64,000 nt of DNA from Photobacterium kishitanii (GTDB lineage: Bacteria > Pseudomonadota > Gammaproteobacteria > Enterobacterales > Vibrionaceae), in assembly GCF_003026355.1 (NCBI RefSeq), contig NZ_PYON01000002.1, forward strand, positions 398,058 to 462,057, written 5' to 3'. The notes beneath the pieces were generated by a model. The model searched no databases, was not told the origin of the DNA, and saw nothing but the letters and a program-made list of their open reading frames with translations. Of this stretch, positions 24,830-33,780 are shown one piece after another. Each line of letters begins with the position of its first letter. The stretch's first letter is position 1. A program made the position numbers and the translations under genes.

Positions 24830-24868
24830 ATGCCGTATATATTGTTTCTATATATACGGCATTTTTAT
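24830..24868 (+). terminator. Terminator of the hup-hyp operon
   Basis: A 12-bp perfect stem (24830-24841 with 24851-24862) containing GCCG/CGGC is followed by T5, 30 bases after hypB. Confidence 0.85.
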
Positions 24869-25062
24869 TTTTTGTGTGTTAGCAATAATTATTGTTAATA
24901 AGTGATAGCATTCAAAAAATCGTTTAAATAGCAAAATTATTACTATCATTTTTTTTATTTATCTATAGAATCCCGCGCACATTAGCTAACAGAGCTTAAA
25001 CGCGTACTTGCGTTATGTCTCTCATTAGCGACAATCTTGATGATAAACAACGTAAGTAGCCA

Positions 25063-25365
25063 ATGAAAACACATACCTTTGTTGCAGCAGCCTTATTATT
25101 ATCTGGCTGTGATGTCACCACTGAAACACGCCAACCACCAACAGCTAAAGATATTGAAATGTGCCAACAGCGTATTGCTGTTAAAACACATTATGCTGTT
25201 ACTGCGATGTCAGATAATAGTTTGGATAATAAATCTAAAGATAACCGTGGTTGGGTATATGTTAATTATCAAAAAGATAATAACCGTGGTTATTTAAAGT
25301 TTCGATGTAATTCAACCTATGTTGAAGTCTGGGCGGCGGGTGCTGCGATGTGGACTGGCTTATAA
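25063..25365 (+). CDS. Small lipoprotein of unknown function
   Basis: The 100-residue product begins MKTHTFVAAALLLSGC, a good lipoprotein signal with lipobox LSGC. The mature part has two further cysteines (in IEMCQQR and FRCNST), which may form a disulfide, and an aromatic C-terminal end (VEVWAAGAAMWTGL). I do not recognise a family. It stands alone between two terminators. The 260-base upstream gap is AT-rich and contains the palindrome CAATAATTATTG near 24890; no clear promoter is assigned. Confidence 0.75.
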   Translation: MKTHTFVAAALLLSGCDVTTETRQPPTAKDIEMCQQRIAVKTHYAVTAMSDNSLDNKSKDNRGWVYVNYQKDNNRGYLKFRCNSTYVEVWAAGAAMWTGL

Positions 25366-25377
25366 GTCATTATTGAG

Positions 25378-25410
25378 ATGCTCGTACTATGATTAGTGCG
25401 AGCATTTTTA
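25378..25410 (+). terminator. Terminator of the small lipoprotein gene
   Basis: ATGCTCG (25378-25384) pairs with CGAGCAT (25399-25405), with further pairing inside, and runs into T5. Confidence 0.85.
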
Positions 25411-25427
25411 TTTGATTAACATTTTAT

Positions 25428-26084
25428 TTAAATATGGGAGCTTGCAACTAGTGTAGGAAATAGATCTGTGTGTTTATAGTGGTAATGGATCATATATTCA
25501 CCATTAGTTGAAATTTCTAAAAAATAGAGTAATTCATAGCAGTATTTTTTCTTAACAAAACATTCAATAGTTTTTAATGCTATTGCATTACTTAGTGTCA
25601 TTGGAAGCGCACAATATGATGTGATAAATAAACGCGTATCATTTTCAATTTGAGCAACCACTTCAGTTATCTTTTTATTATTATCGACTAATTGTGGCAT
25701 GCTGTTTTTTGTTAGTGGGTGCTTTATAACTCGCTGCATAATACGATAATGCTCATATTCAGCCCAACAGCATAATATATTGCCAAATAAGCTGATAGCT
25801 TGTTTTTCTATCTCAATGTAATACAGGTCAAGATTATCTAGAGCGACAATACCATTAATATTTTGTGCGTAATCGCTAGTAATACATTGGTATAGATTAT
25901 CTGTTTGGTGTGGCATCAAGTAATTGATCGTCTCTATTCGAGCCGTAATTAATGTCGCAAAGAAATCAGCATCGCCATGTAAATGGATATGCTCATCAAT
26001 AAATTTCAGAAAGTTTTGTTGTAATATCAATTGGTTATTTTTATATAAAGGGATAGCAGAGTTTTTTATTACATTAGTGTACAT
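25428..26084 (-). CDS. Hypothetical cytoplasmic protein, 218 residues
   Basis: The product has no signal peptide and no convincing membrane segment. It appears mostly helical, with many His, Tyr, Ile and Leu residues and a cysteine cluster (LCCWAEYEHYR around residue 105). The stretch FFATLITARIETINYLMP and the C-terminal YELLYFLEISTNGEYMIHYHYKH are the most distinctive parts. I recognise no family. No good Shine-Dalgarno precedes the start, so the exact N-terminus is uncertain. It converges with the small lipoprotein gene and lies before a 480-base gap. Confidence 0.6.
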   Translation of the reverse strand: MYTNVIKNSAIPLYKNNQLILQQNFLKFIDEHIHLHGDADFFATLITARIETINYLMPHQTDNLYQCITSDYAQNINGIVALDNLDLYYIEIEKQAISLFGNILCCWAEYEHYRIMQRVIKHPLTKNSMPQLVDNNKKITEVVAQIENDTRLFITSYCALPMTLSNAIALKTIECFVKKKYCYELLYFLEISTNGEYMIHYHYKHTDLFPTLVASSHI

Positions 26085-26518
26085 TTAATAACATGCTCAA
26101 TAAAAAGGGACTAATGAATAGTAATTAATTCATTAATCAAATAATGCACTGGTGTGTATATACTGTGATTACCATCAAATAAAACTCTCAATTATCTTAT
26201 TATTTGGGCAATTTGTTCCATTTTAGTATTTTTTGCTTATTTTCAATGTGTTAATGGTATTTGTTGCGTTTTTCTCGATTTGAGAATTAATTTTTATATA
26301 AAATATAGCTAGCCTATTTCGGCGATATATTGCTTCTTAACGAAAATTAAATCAAGTGTTCATGATGCTAGTCGCAAAAATAATGCAGTGTCAAATATAG
26401 TTTAAATTTTATTTGTGAACAGTACTTATTCGTTTTTATTTAAGATTCTCATTACTTAAATTGCCGTTATTATATTGCGAGTTTTTAAAGTAATGCCATA
26501 AGATTTAAGATTAGATTA
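26085..26518. other. AT-rich intergenic stretch
   Basis: I see no open reading frame of useful length and no RNA gene here. The region is strongly AT-rich and probably holds the promoters of the two divergent neighbouring genes. Confidence 0.5.
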
Positions 26519-26543
26519 AAACAATACCATAAAGGTATTGTTT
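26519..26543 (+). promoter_or_regulatory. Leader hairpin before the secreted-protein gene
   Basis: AAACAATACC pairs perfectly with GGTATTGTTT around a 5-base loop, 25 bases before the start codon, then runs into T/A-rich sequence. It could be a weak attenuator or an RNA-stability element. The function is inferred. Confidence 0.4.
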
Positions 26544-26568
26544 ATTTTATTGATGTTAAAGGAATAAT

Positions 26569-27057
26569 ATGAGTAATTTTTTTTGGCTTACTTGGGCTTG
26601 TGTCGCAATATTACCTGCCCATGTTAGTGCGTCTGAATGGAATTCTTCAGGGATTGATGGCCATTATGTTTTATCTTCATTGATTGATGAGCAACAGGAT
26701 CAGAAAAAAGTATCTTTTTCGCTTTATAAGGCTAAATATAATAATAACGGTTTTGAACGATTTCTAAGTCAATGTAATAAGGATGGTTTTGATAAAACGG
26801 TATCAATGACTATTAATGGTCAAGAAGTGAAGATGGATAAGATTTGCCGTAGAACAGCCGACAGTAAAAATTACTGGGTGTATACGCCAACAACTCATCA
26901 GGGATTGGCTTTTTTAATTACACAATTTAAATACACTGAAATAGTTAAGATCCATAAGGTTTTTATCAATACCTATAATCAAAAAACAAATTTAAACTTT
27001 AGGGTTTCAGCCAAAGGCTTTACCCAGTCGTGGAAAAAGTCAAAAAGGGTGATTTAA
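26569..27057 (+). CDS. Secreted or periplasmic protein of unknown function
   Basis: The 162-residue product has a signal peptide (MSNFFWLTWACVAILPAHVSA, cut after VSASA-like site near residue 22). The mature domain looks like a compact alpha/beta fold with two cysteines (FLSQCNKDGF and DKICRRT) that may form a disulfide in the periplasm. The C-terminus is basic (SWKKSKRVI). I recognise no family. An AAAGGA Shine-Dalgarno lies 6 bases before the ATG. It is monocistronic and converges on the patB/malY-type gene through a shared terminator. Confidence 0.7.
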   Translation: MSNFFWLTWACVAILPAHVSASEWNSSGIDGHYVLSSLIDEQQDQKKVSFSLYKAKYNNNGFERFLSQCNKDGFDKTVSMTINGQEVKMDKICRRTADSKNYWVYTPTTHQGLAFLITQFKYTEIVKIHKVFINTYNQKTNLNFRVSAKGFTQSWKKSKRVI

Positions 27058-27084
27058 CGATATAGGTGCTACTTACTGAGTTGG

Positions 27085-27121
27085 TAAAAAAGCGATATCA
27101 ATCGTTTGATATCGCTTTTTG
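27085..27121. terminator. Bidirectional terminator
   Basis: GCGATATCAA (27092-27101) pairs with TTGATATCGC (27106-27115) around TCGT, flanked by A6 and T5, so it serves both converging genes. Confidence 0.88.
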
Positions 27122-27123
27122 CA

Positions 27124-28296
27124 TTATTGAGTCAATGCTAGTTTTAAGTGTTCTAACGCTAGTTGTAATGTTTCTTGAGGGCAGCCTAAGTTTAGACGGA
27201 TAAAACCACTACCATCTGATCCAAATGCAATTCCCATACTTGGTACAATGCCTGCGTTAATCAGTTTTTGTTCAAGTTCGTCATCACTTAAGTGTAACTT
27301 TCGACAGTCGACCCAAGCTAAATACCCAGCCTCTGGTGGCATGAATCGTAATAATGGTAGTTCAGTGTTAATAAACTTACTGAGTAAATTAATATTAGCT
27401 TGAAGATAAGATATTAAATCATCTAGCCATTGGGAGGATGTTGTATATGCAGCAGTAGCAGCACACATCGCTAAACTATTAAAGACATCCATACCATGTG
27501 CATCAAGACGACGGATAAAACGCTCACGTAATTCAGTATTGGGGATCATGATATTAGAGATCCGCAATGATGATAAGCCAAATGTTTTACTTGCTGCTGT
27601 AGCTACCATTGTATGCTGTAAAAGTGCTGGTGGTAGACTTAACAGCGAATGATAGGAGTGATTAGGCATTGCCAAGTCTCCCCATATTTCATCACTCAGT
27701 AGCCAAACATTATATTGTTGGCATAACGTAGCTAGTGCAATAATCTCGCTTGTTGTCCATGCTCGTCCAACAGGGTTGTGTGGGTTGCAAAAGATCATCA
27801 CTTTCGCACCTTGCTGGAAACAGTGCTCAAGGTGAGTAAGATCCATGCAATAGTGACCATTGGTTTCAATTAATGGATTTTCAATAATGACACGATCATT
27901 TAACTCAGTGATTTTACGGAATGAACCGTAACCTGGTGTTTGAATAACAACGTTATCACCAATATTTGTTAGCATTTGAATAGCAACAGATAAGCCCGGT
28001 AAGACACCATGTACTGTTGTGATCCAGTCTTGATCTATGGTGAGTTGATGCCGACTCTGGTACCAATTAATGATGGCTTGGTAATAGTCATTATCACGCT
28101 CAGCGTAGCCGAAAATACCATGGTTAATACGTTGTTGCATGATATCAAGCACGGCTTCAGGTGCTTGGAAGTCATAATCAGAAACCCACATTGGTAACTT
28201 ATTTGAACCATCAACCCCAAGCTTTTGTTGCATGAAATCCCATTTGAGTGAACCGGTATGACGTCGGTTAATAACGCGGTCAAAAGAGTTTGTCAT
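27124..28296 (-). CDS. PatB/MalY-type PLP-dependent C-S lyase/aminotransferase
   Basis: This 390-residue fold-type I PLP enzyme belongs to the MalY/PatB (cystathionine beta-lyase-like) group. Evidence is the N-terminal FDRVINRRHTGSLKWD, LPMWVSDYDFQAPEAV, the HNPVG motif (FCNPHNPVGRAW), SDEIWGDL, the PLP-lysine motif AASKTFGLSSLR and the phosphate-binding RLNLGCP near the end. Members cleave C-S bonds of cysteine conjugates or cystathionine. It is 2 bases downstream of the nhaC-like gene in one operon, suggesting that the transporter imports its substrate or exports a product. The precise substrate is unknown. Confidence 0.9.
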   Translation of the reverse strand: MTNSFDRVINRRHTGSLKWDFMQQKLGVDGSNKLPMWVSDYDFQAPEAVLDIMQQRINHGIFGYAERDNDYYQAIINWYQSRHQLTIDQDWITTVHGVLPGLSVAIQMLTNIGDNVVIQTPGYGSFRKITELNDRVIIENPLIETNGHYCMDLTHLEHCFQQGAKVMIFCNPHNPVGRAWTTSEIIALATLCQQYNVWLLSDEIWGDLAMPNHSYHSLLSLPPALLQHTMVATAASKTFGLSSLRISNIMIPNTELRERFIRRLDAHGMDVFNSLAMCAATAAYTTSSQWLDDLISYLQANINLLSKFINTELPLLRFMPPEAGYLAWVDCRKLHLSDDELEQKLINAGIVPSMGIAFGSDGSGFIRLNLGCPQETLQLALEHLKLALTQ

Positions 28297-28298
28297 GA

Positions 28299-29774
28299 TT
28301 ATCCCTTATTTGTTTCTGTATTTGTCGAAATAACTACATCGTTATTATTTACACTGGGTGTTAAAGGCGCTTTTGCAATACCAAAGCCTGTGAATCCATA
28401 GATGATGGCGAAAATAACACCGGTGTAGCATTGAACAGCCCATGGAAGGTAATCGAGAGTTGGAACATTGAGCGTATGTGCCATATAAATGCCAGCTGCA
28501 GTCCAGGGAACAAGTGGCTCGATGATAGTACCTGCATCTTCAAGGGTACGAGAAAGGTTCTTAGTATCTAGCCCCATTTTGCGGTATGCGTCTTGGAATA
28601 ATTCACCAGGAATTAATAAGGCTAATTTACCGTCTGAAGTTGTACAGACGACAGTAATCGTTGCAATTACTGTTGATAGAATCAGTTGACCAGTGCTACG
28701 AATGAGATGTAAGAAACGGCCAAGTACAACATTAAGTGCACCCGTTAGGCTTAAAATACCAGCAAATGAGAATGCACAGAATACTAATAGAATAGTGCTC
28801 ATCATCGAAAATAAACCGCCACGGTTAAGCAGTTTGGTGATATCAGGAATGATCGTGGTAAGTGACTGTCCATTGTCGCTAAACATTGTAATATTAAAGC
28901 CGTTAACAAAGGCATTGAATCCTTGTTGTAAGCTAAATCCTTGGAAAATCATCCCTAGCGCAAGTCCTAATGCTGAAGCTGCTAGCATTAGTGGTAATAC
29001 TGGTTTTTTGCTAATAGCACCCCATAAAATCATCAGTGGGGGAATAATTAATATGATATTAAAGTGGTAGAGAGTATCGAGACCATTAATAATATCGACC
29101 ACTTTCTGTGGTTCAGCGACCGTGGCAACATTGGTATTTTGGCCTGCGAAGTAGAATACAACTGCGGCAATGAAGAACCCAGGTAAGGTGGTATAAAGCA
29201 TATGTTGAATATGTGCATATAAATTAGTACCAGCGACAATCGGAGCAAAATTAGTAGAATCTGATAATGGTGATAGCTTATCACCAAAATAAGCCCCAGA
29301 TACTACTGCACCAGCTGCAGCTCCCATTGAGACATCTAACCCTGCTGCAACGCCCATTAAAGCGACACCGACAGTACCGGCAGATCCCCATGAAGTACCA
29401 GTACAGATAGAGACTAAGCTAGTAACAAAAAAAGCGGCAATAAGAATGTATTGGGGGCTAATAACTTTGAGGCCCCAATAGACCATATAAGGTATCGTGC
29501 CACTAATCATCCAACTTGCAATTAAGCCACCAACAGCGACTAAAATGAGAATCACCGGCATTGCTTTTGCTAATTTCTCAACAATAGCATCCATTATTTC
29601 ATCCCAGCTATAACCCATTTTCATGGCGATAAAACCAGTAAATGTTGCTGATATGAGGAGTAAGGCTTCTATACGTAAGCCCATAATACCGTAACCCACA
29701 GCAAGTAAGATAAACATTACTGCAATAGGAGTTATGGCTAGTGCAAATGACGGTAGGGGTTTGTTGGTGGTCAT
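28299..29774 (-). CDS. NhaC-family Na+/H+ antiporter-like transporter
   Basis: The 491-residue integral membrane protein has about 11-12 hydrophobic segments. Family motifs are GTSWGSAGTVGVALMGVA (about residues 125-142), GAYFGDKLSPLSDSTNFAP in the middle and VPWTAAGIYMAHTL near the C-terminus, all typical of NhaC-type carriers. The ATG has an AAGGAT Shine-Dalgarno. It heads an operon with the PLP lyase, and a LacI-type operator lies 89-116 bases upstream. NhaC homologues next to metabolic enzymes often carry organic substrates rather than protons and sodium only, so substrate exchange linked to the PLP enzyme is a plausible alternative. Confidence 0.88.
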   Translation of the reverse strand: MTTNKPLPSFALAITPIAVMFILLAVGYGIMGLRIEALLLISATFTGFIAMKMGYSWDEIMDAIVEKLAKAMPVILILVAVGGLIASWMISGTIPYMVYWGLKVISPQYILIAAFFVTSLVSICTGTSWGSAGTVGVALMGVAAGLDVSMGAAAGAVVSGAYFGDKLSPLSDSTNFAPIVAGTNLYAHIQHMLYTTLPGFFIAAVVFYFAGQNTNVATVAEPQKVVDIINGLDTLYHFNIILIIPPLMILWGAISKKPVLPLMLAASALGLALGMIFQGFSLQQGFNAFVNGFNITMFSDNGQSLTTIIPDITKLLNRGGLFSMMSTILLVFCAFSFAGILSLTGALNVVLGRFLHLIRSTGQLILSTVIATITVVCTTSDGKLALLIPGELFQDAYRKMGLDTKNLSRTLEDAGTIIEPLVPWTAAGIYMAHTLNVPTLDYLPWAVQCYTGVIFAIIYGFTGFGIAKAPLTPSVNNNDVVISTNTETNKG

Positions 29775-29862
29775 TGTCTATCCTTATTATTTTTTATGTA
29801 GGGTGGAAACCAATGACATGATGGTAAGTGAGATAGATTTGCAAAAATGAGAACTATGTATT

Positions 29863-29890
29863 TATCTCATGTAAGCGCTTACATGAGATA
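29863..29890. promoter_or_regulatory. Long perfect LacI-family operator palindrome before nhaC
   Basis: A 28-bp perfect palindrome is centred between 29876 and 29877. Its core TGTAAGCGCTTACA has the central CG and flanking half-sites of LacI/GalR-family operators. It lies between the nhaC start and the end of the LacI-family regulator gene, the obvious candidate repressor. Confidence 0.85.
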
Positions 29891-29933
29891 TGAAGTTCTG
29901 ATCTCTATCACATTTTATTTGCTTTACATGCGT

Positions 29934-30947
29934 TTAAAGCGAGGACGAGTGGAGAGTCATCACTGACTGCCTTTCGACTAAAGTTGCGTAAAAACAATGA
30001 TTTCTAGGTAGGATGTCAATTTTATTCTTAAGTTTTAGGGCGAGTTTTGCTGCAAAATTTGACATTTCATCAATGGGATTATGCATAGTGGTAAGGCGAG
30101 GGTATATATAACGAGCTAACAAGATATCATCAAACCCGATAATCGAAATATCTTTAGGGATTTGAATACCTTGCTCTTGTAGACTGGCCATTAATCCAGC
30201 AGCCATAACATCGTTAAAGGTTACAACCGCTGTTACTTCAGGACATTGGTTTAAAAGTGCTTTGCCTGCGAGTTCACCGCCTTCCTCACTAAAGTCCTGA
30301 CTAATTATCCAAGTAGAGTTAATATCAAGGCCTGCATTTTTCATTGCATTACGATAGCCTTCTAATCGTTGGTTACGATCATCAAACGGTAGGTTACTGG
30401 TAATACATGCAATTTTTCGATGTCCATTCGCAATCAAGTAAGCAACTGAATCTGAAGATCCTTTACAGTTATCAATCCATACCGAACGGTTAGATATCTG
30501 AGCGATAGTGCGATTAAGTAGTACCATCGCTGGCAATTGAGCGCTATATCGAAGTAGGGTTGTATCATCAAGCATCTTTGCATGGACGACCATTGCTTCG
30601 CAGCCTTGGCTTATTAAAAAATCTAAACCTTCTTTTTCTCGTTGTGCGTTGTGGCCACCACTGACGACAACTAGCTGGCATCCTTGATGGCGAGCGACGG
30701 CTTCAACATGTTTAGCAATTAAGGCAAAAAAGGGATCGGCTAAATTTCCGGTTAGTAAACCTAAGGTATTATTTTTCTTACAAGCTAGTGCAGCGGCACG
30801 TGCATCTCGAAGATAATTTAACTGTTTAATTGCTTTCTCAACCCGTTCAATAGTCATTGGCTCAACATAAGCAGATCGATTTATCACACGTGAAACAGTC
30901 GCGGTTGAAACACCAGCGAGAATTGCGACATCTTTAATGGTTGTCAT
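29934..30947 (-). CDS. LacI-family transcriptional regulator
   Basis: The 337-residue regulator starts with the LacI helix-turn-helix (IKDVAILAGVSTATVSRVIN), with a hinge helix carrying RDARAAALA, then a periplasmic-binding-protein-like effector domain (LGLLTGNLADPFFALIAKHVE ... SIIGFDDILLARYIYPRLTT, shortened). I use ATG 30945-30947, which gives the standard N-terminus MTTIKDVAI; a TTG three codons upstream is possible. It is not in one obvious operon with nhaC but lies directly upstream in the same direction, and the 28-bp palindrome between the two is its likely operator. The effector is unknown. Confidence 0.9.
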   Translation of the reverse strand: MTTIKDVAILAGVSTATVSRVINRSAYVEPMTIERVEKAIKQLNYLRDARAAALACKKNNTLGLLTGNLADPFFALIAKHVEAVARHQGCQLVVVSGGHNAQREKEGLDFLISQGCEAMVVHAKMLDDTTLLRYSAQLPAMVLLNRTIAQISNRSVWIDNCKGSSDSVAYLIANGHRKIACITSNLPFDDRNQRLEGYRNAMKNAGLDINSTWIISQDFSEEGGELAGKALLNQCPEVTAVVTFNDVMAAGLMASLQEQGIQIPKDISIIGFDDILLARYIYPRLTTMHNPIDEMSNFAAKLALKLKNKIDILPRNHCFYATLVERQSVMTLHSSSL

Positions 30948-31039
30948 GAGTGTCAAGGTAGTTGCAAATAAAGTAGGAAGTGTAGCGTTATTTTTAAGAG
31001 GAATATGTGATGAAAATGCAAAAAAGAAAGATAAAGGAT

Positions 31040-31113
31040 TGGAGCGGATAACGGGAATCGAACCCGTGTCATTAGCTTGGGAAGCTAAGGTAATACCATT
31101 ATACGATATCCGC
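31040..31113 (-). tRNA. tRNA-Gly (anticodon CCC)
   Basis: Acceptor GCGGATA/TATCCGC, anticodon stem TTAGC/GCTAA with loop TTCCCAA, T arm with GGTTCGATTCC, and an encoded CCA end give a complete 74-base cloverleaf. The anticodon CCC reads GGG. Confidence 0.95.
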
Positions 31114-31509
31114 TTGATGAGATAACCATAAACATTTGAATGATATGGGTCAACATAATTATTTGTTAATACTACGATTAGTACATAAATATGAATAAAT
31201 TGCGCTATTTTGAGTGGTTTTTGTTAGACATAATATCAATTTGTACATTGTATATTATTAATCAATGACATGCGTAATTACCATCTTGGTTATATAAATT
31301 TATTCAATTTTTATATATTTCATGGTGACTAGTTCAATTACCTTACAATTGTTAGCTGAATTTGTAACAAAGTGTGTATTTTAAACGGTATTTTATATTC
31401 ATGATTTTGTAGATGATCTAGGATACATGCATATGAATGCCAGCATCTGCATGTGTAAATACGCATGCCGTAGTGTCATCTTACTTTTAATGCACCTGAA
31501 GTATTAATA
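31114..31509. other. AT-rich intergenic stretch upstream of the GGDEF gene
   Basis: I see no gene. The sequence is AT-rich and contains short inverted repeats but no motif I can name. Confidence 0.4.
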
Positions 31510-32858
31510 ATGAAGTTAAAAATAACCCCATCGAGTTTAGCGATAGTCATTGCCTTATTATTAACATTAGTGGCAATTGAATTGTTTTTTTTTAATGAAA
31601 AACAACAATTTGAACTACAAAGTAAGAAAAATAATTTAGCTTTAGAGCAATGTGTATCAAAGATTATAAATAATGAAATTAATAATATAGTAGTGAGTTT
31701 AAAAACGTTTAATTTATTGTTTAAATCATATGATTATAATCCATCAAAGTTTGAATCATTAGCAGAAAAATAATAGCAACAAATAAATCTATTTCAGAAT
31801 TGCAATTTGCACCACAGGGGATTATTCAAATGACATATCCTCATTCAAAAACTAATTCTGCAATTGGACATGATTTAAATAGATTAAAGAAAAGGAAAAA
31901 CGGTGTTTCTTTATCAATAAAAAATAAAAGTTTTACCTTTATTGGCCCAGTTAAATTGATTCAAAACAATCAGTTGGCTTTTATTTTAAGGTTGCCTATT
32001 TTTGATGAAAGTTTAGATTTTGTCGGTTTTATTATTGCTATCAGTGGTGTAGAAAATATTAGTAAAAAGTTACCGTTTAAGGATTATTTATATAAAGTTG
32101 ATGGCTTTAATCCTGATGGTGATATGTTAACGATATTTGATAATCGTGTTGATAAATCTAGTGGTGTTGTAAATGTTTTTAATGTCGCAGTACCTAATGG
32201 ACAATGGGTTTTCTCGATGAAAAAACCAACTTATAACGCTTATGAATATAATATTATTCGTGTTTTATTATATGTTATGGTTTTTGTTTGTTTATTTTAT
32301 ATTTATAAGCGGGAACGTGAGATAGCATTAAAAAATACATTAATTGTTGATGACAATAACATGTTAAGACAAGTCTCTTTCACTGATGAACTAACAAATA
32401 TTCCTAATCGTCGATATATGAATGAGAAAATCAAACAAATATTTTCTACTCATATTACTTTAACGCACAGTATTGCTTTTCTTGATATTGATCACTTTAA
32501 AAGAGTTAATGATACTTATGGTCATGATGCTGGCGATAAAGTTTTAAAAGAATTTGCTGATATTTGTCTGAATAATGTGCGTTCGAGTGATGTCCTTGCA
32601 CGTTGGGGCGGCGAAGAGTTTATTTTGTTTCTAGATAGAACGGGTAAAGATAACGCTGAAGAAGTTTGTGCACGTATTTTAAATACGGTTGAGCAGCATC
32701 AATTTTTATTTAAAGATCAAGTCATTCGTATTACTACCTCAATAGGATTAGCATCATTCTCACCACAAGATGATCAAATAGAAGTGGTACTTAAAGGTAT
32801 TGATGAGGCACTTTATCGCTCTAAAGATAATGGAAGAAATCGTATTACCATAGTGTAA
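31510..32858 (+). pseudogene. CHASE-GGDEF diguanylate cyclase interrupted by a one-base frameshift
   Basis: Two adjoining frames make one protein. The first (31510-31773) encodes an N-terminal membrane helix and the start of a CHASE-type periplasmic sensor. After TAA at 31771 the CHASE domain continues in another frame (SELQFAPQGIIQMTYPHS), followed by a second membrane helix and a GGDEF domain with RWGGEEF. One extra A in the A5 run at 31766-31770 restores 449 residues. The active site and an RxxD I-site (RSSD, five residues before GGEEF) are intact, so it would make c-di-GMP if full length. Homopolymer sequencing error, a true mutation or ribosomal slippage are all possible. Confidence 0.85.
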
Positions 32859-32924
32859 CTATCTGATGTTATAAGTATTAACTACTGTTATGTAGTTAAT
32901 ACTTTCTATGGTTTATTACGTTTT

Positions 32925-33404
32925 CTATATGGAACGATGCATACAGACAGCACTGTCACCATAACTAGTTGGTGCTGATAAGCTGTTATCTATAATAAAG
33001 CCATACTTTTGCCAAAATTTGGCAGAATCTTGTACTGAAATTAACGATACCGATTGATAGTTCATGGTATTAAGTACGCTAAAAAGATGGTCTATCAATA
33101 ACTTAGGAATCCCTTGTCCTTGCTCTGTCGGAATTATTGCTAAATCATGCAGATGTAGATGAATACTATCTATTACGGTACTTGTTTCATGTAATTTAGG
33201 CGTTGAGCCTTTATGGTAAGGATGGCTAATAAGGTAGCCTATGACATGTTGTTGATCATCGAGACAAACAAAACAGGTTTGTGGTGATGCTGCTATTTTA
33301 CTTTTTAAAACGTCGATACTTTCTGGAAAATCATCACCATAAGCAGCGTGTTGGATGCGCTCAATTTGTTGCCAATGTGATGATGTTATGGGGCTTATTT
33401 TCAT
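32925..33404 (-). CDS. GNAT-family N-acetyltransferase
   Basis: The 159-residue protein has the GNAT pattern: an N-terminal strand-helix (KISPITSSHWQQIERIQHAAY), VIGYLISHPY, then motif A with LHDLAIIPTEQGQGIPKLLIDHL containing the acetyl-CoA loop QGQGIP, and the late SLISVQDSAKFWQKYGF motif. The substrate is not predictable. It is transcribed alone on the minus strand with a weak Shine-Dalgarno, converging on the GGDEF gene. Confidence 0.88.
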   Translation of the reverse strand: MKISPITSSHWQQIERIQHAAYGDDFPESIDVLKSKIAASPQTCFVCLDDQQHVIGYLISHPYHKGSTPKLHETSTVIDSIHLHLHDLAIIPTEQGQGIPKLLIDHLFSVLNTMNYQSVSLISVQDSAKFWQKYGFIIDNSLSAPTSYGDSAVCMHRSI

Positions 33405-33520
33405 TTTATAACTCGTAGTAATGACCAGATTTACTTATACCTAGCACTCATAATTAATGCAACACGATCACTATGCTTACTGCAAAATCAATTGTAACCA
33501 AAGTTGTATTTGCTGGTATT

Positions 33521-33538
33521 GTTATGTTATAACATATC
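33521..33538. promoter_or_regulatory. Candidate Zur operator of the metal ABC importer operon
   Basis: The 14-bp perfect palindrome TATGTTATAACATA (33523-33536) lies 65 bases before the first gene of the operon. The 18-base site GTTATGTTATAACATATC closely resembles published Zur-box consensus forms from memory. The 13-base core recurs at 40288 before another metal-transport operon. A second partial copy (ATAACATACC) occurs near 33650. Confidence 0.55.
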
Positions 33539-33601
33539 AATATTGTGGTGATAACTCTCATTATCGTCATTTTTTCTGTTGAATAATAAAAGAATATTGT
33601 G

Positions 33602-33772
33602 ATGAACAGTCAGCAAAGTCCTCATTCTACGATCAATGAATGTAATGATATAACATACCAAAAGAAAGCTAAGTACCGCTATTCATTGTTACTAACTGGT
33701 GTCTTCCAGCGTAGTGCTGTTGGTTTGATTATGATTGCCCTCCTGTGGTGGGTATTAAGCGACTTAATTTAG
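33602..33772 (+). CDS. Small membrane protein heading the metal ABC transporter operon
   Basis: A 56-residue frame (ATG 33602 to TAG 33770-33772) encodes a polar N-terminal half (MNSQQSPHSTINECND...) and one hydrophobic helix near the C-terminus (AVGLIMIALLWWVLSDLI), preceded by a basic stretch (KKAKYRYS). It ends 8 bases before the ATPase start, so the two are almost surely cotranscribed and probably translationally coupled. I recognise no family; DUF2970-type small proteins are similar in size but do not match well. The Shine-Dalgarno is weak. A role as a regulator or accessory of the transporter is inference. Confidence 0.55.
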   Translation: MNSQQSPHSTINECNDITYQKKAKYRYSLLLTGVFQRSAVGLIMIALLWWVLSDLI

Positions 33773-33780
33773 GTTTTATT

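Noticed and set aside
25079..25297. A 72-codon frame inside the small lipoprotein gene.
   Set aside because: The lipoprotein frame has a better start, signal peptide and stop, and the alternative is a shadow frame.
28693..29070. A 125-residue plus-strand frame across nhaC.
   Set aside because: It is the antisense of a membrane-protein gene and lacks any start signal.
30937..31125. A 62-codon frame overlapping the tRNA-Gly region.
   Set aside because: It runs through a tRNA gene and lacks a ribosome-binding site.
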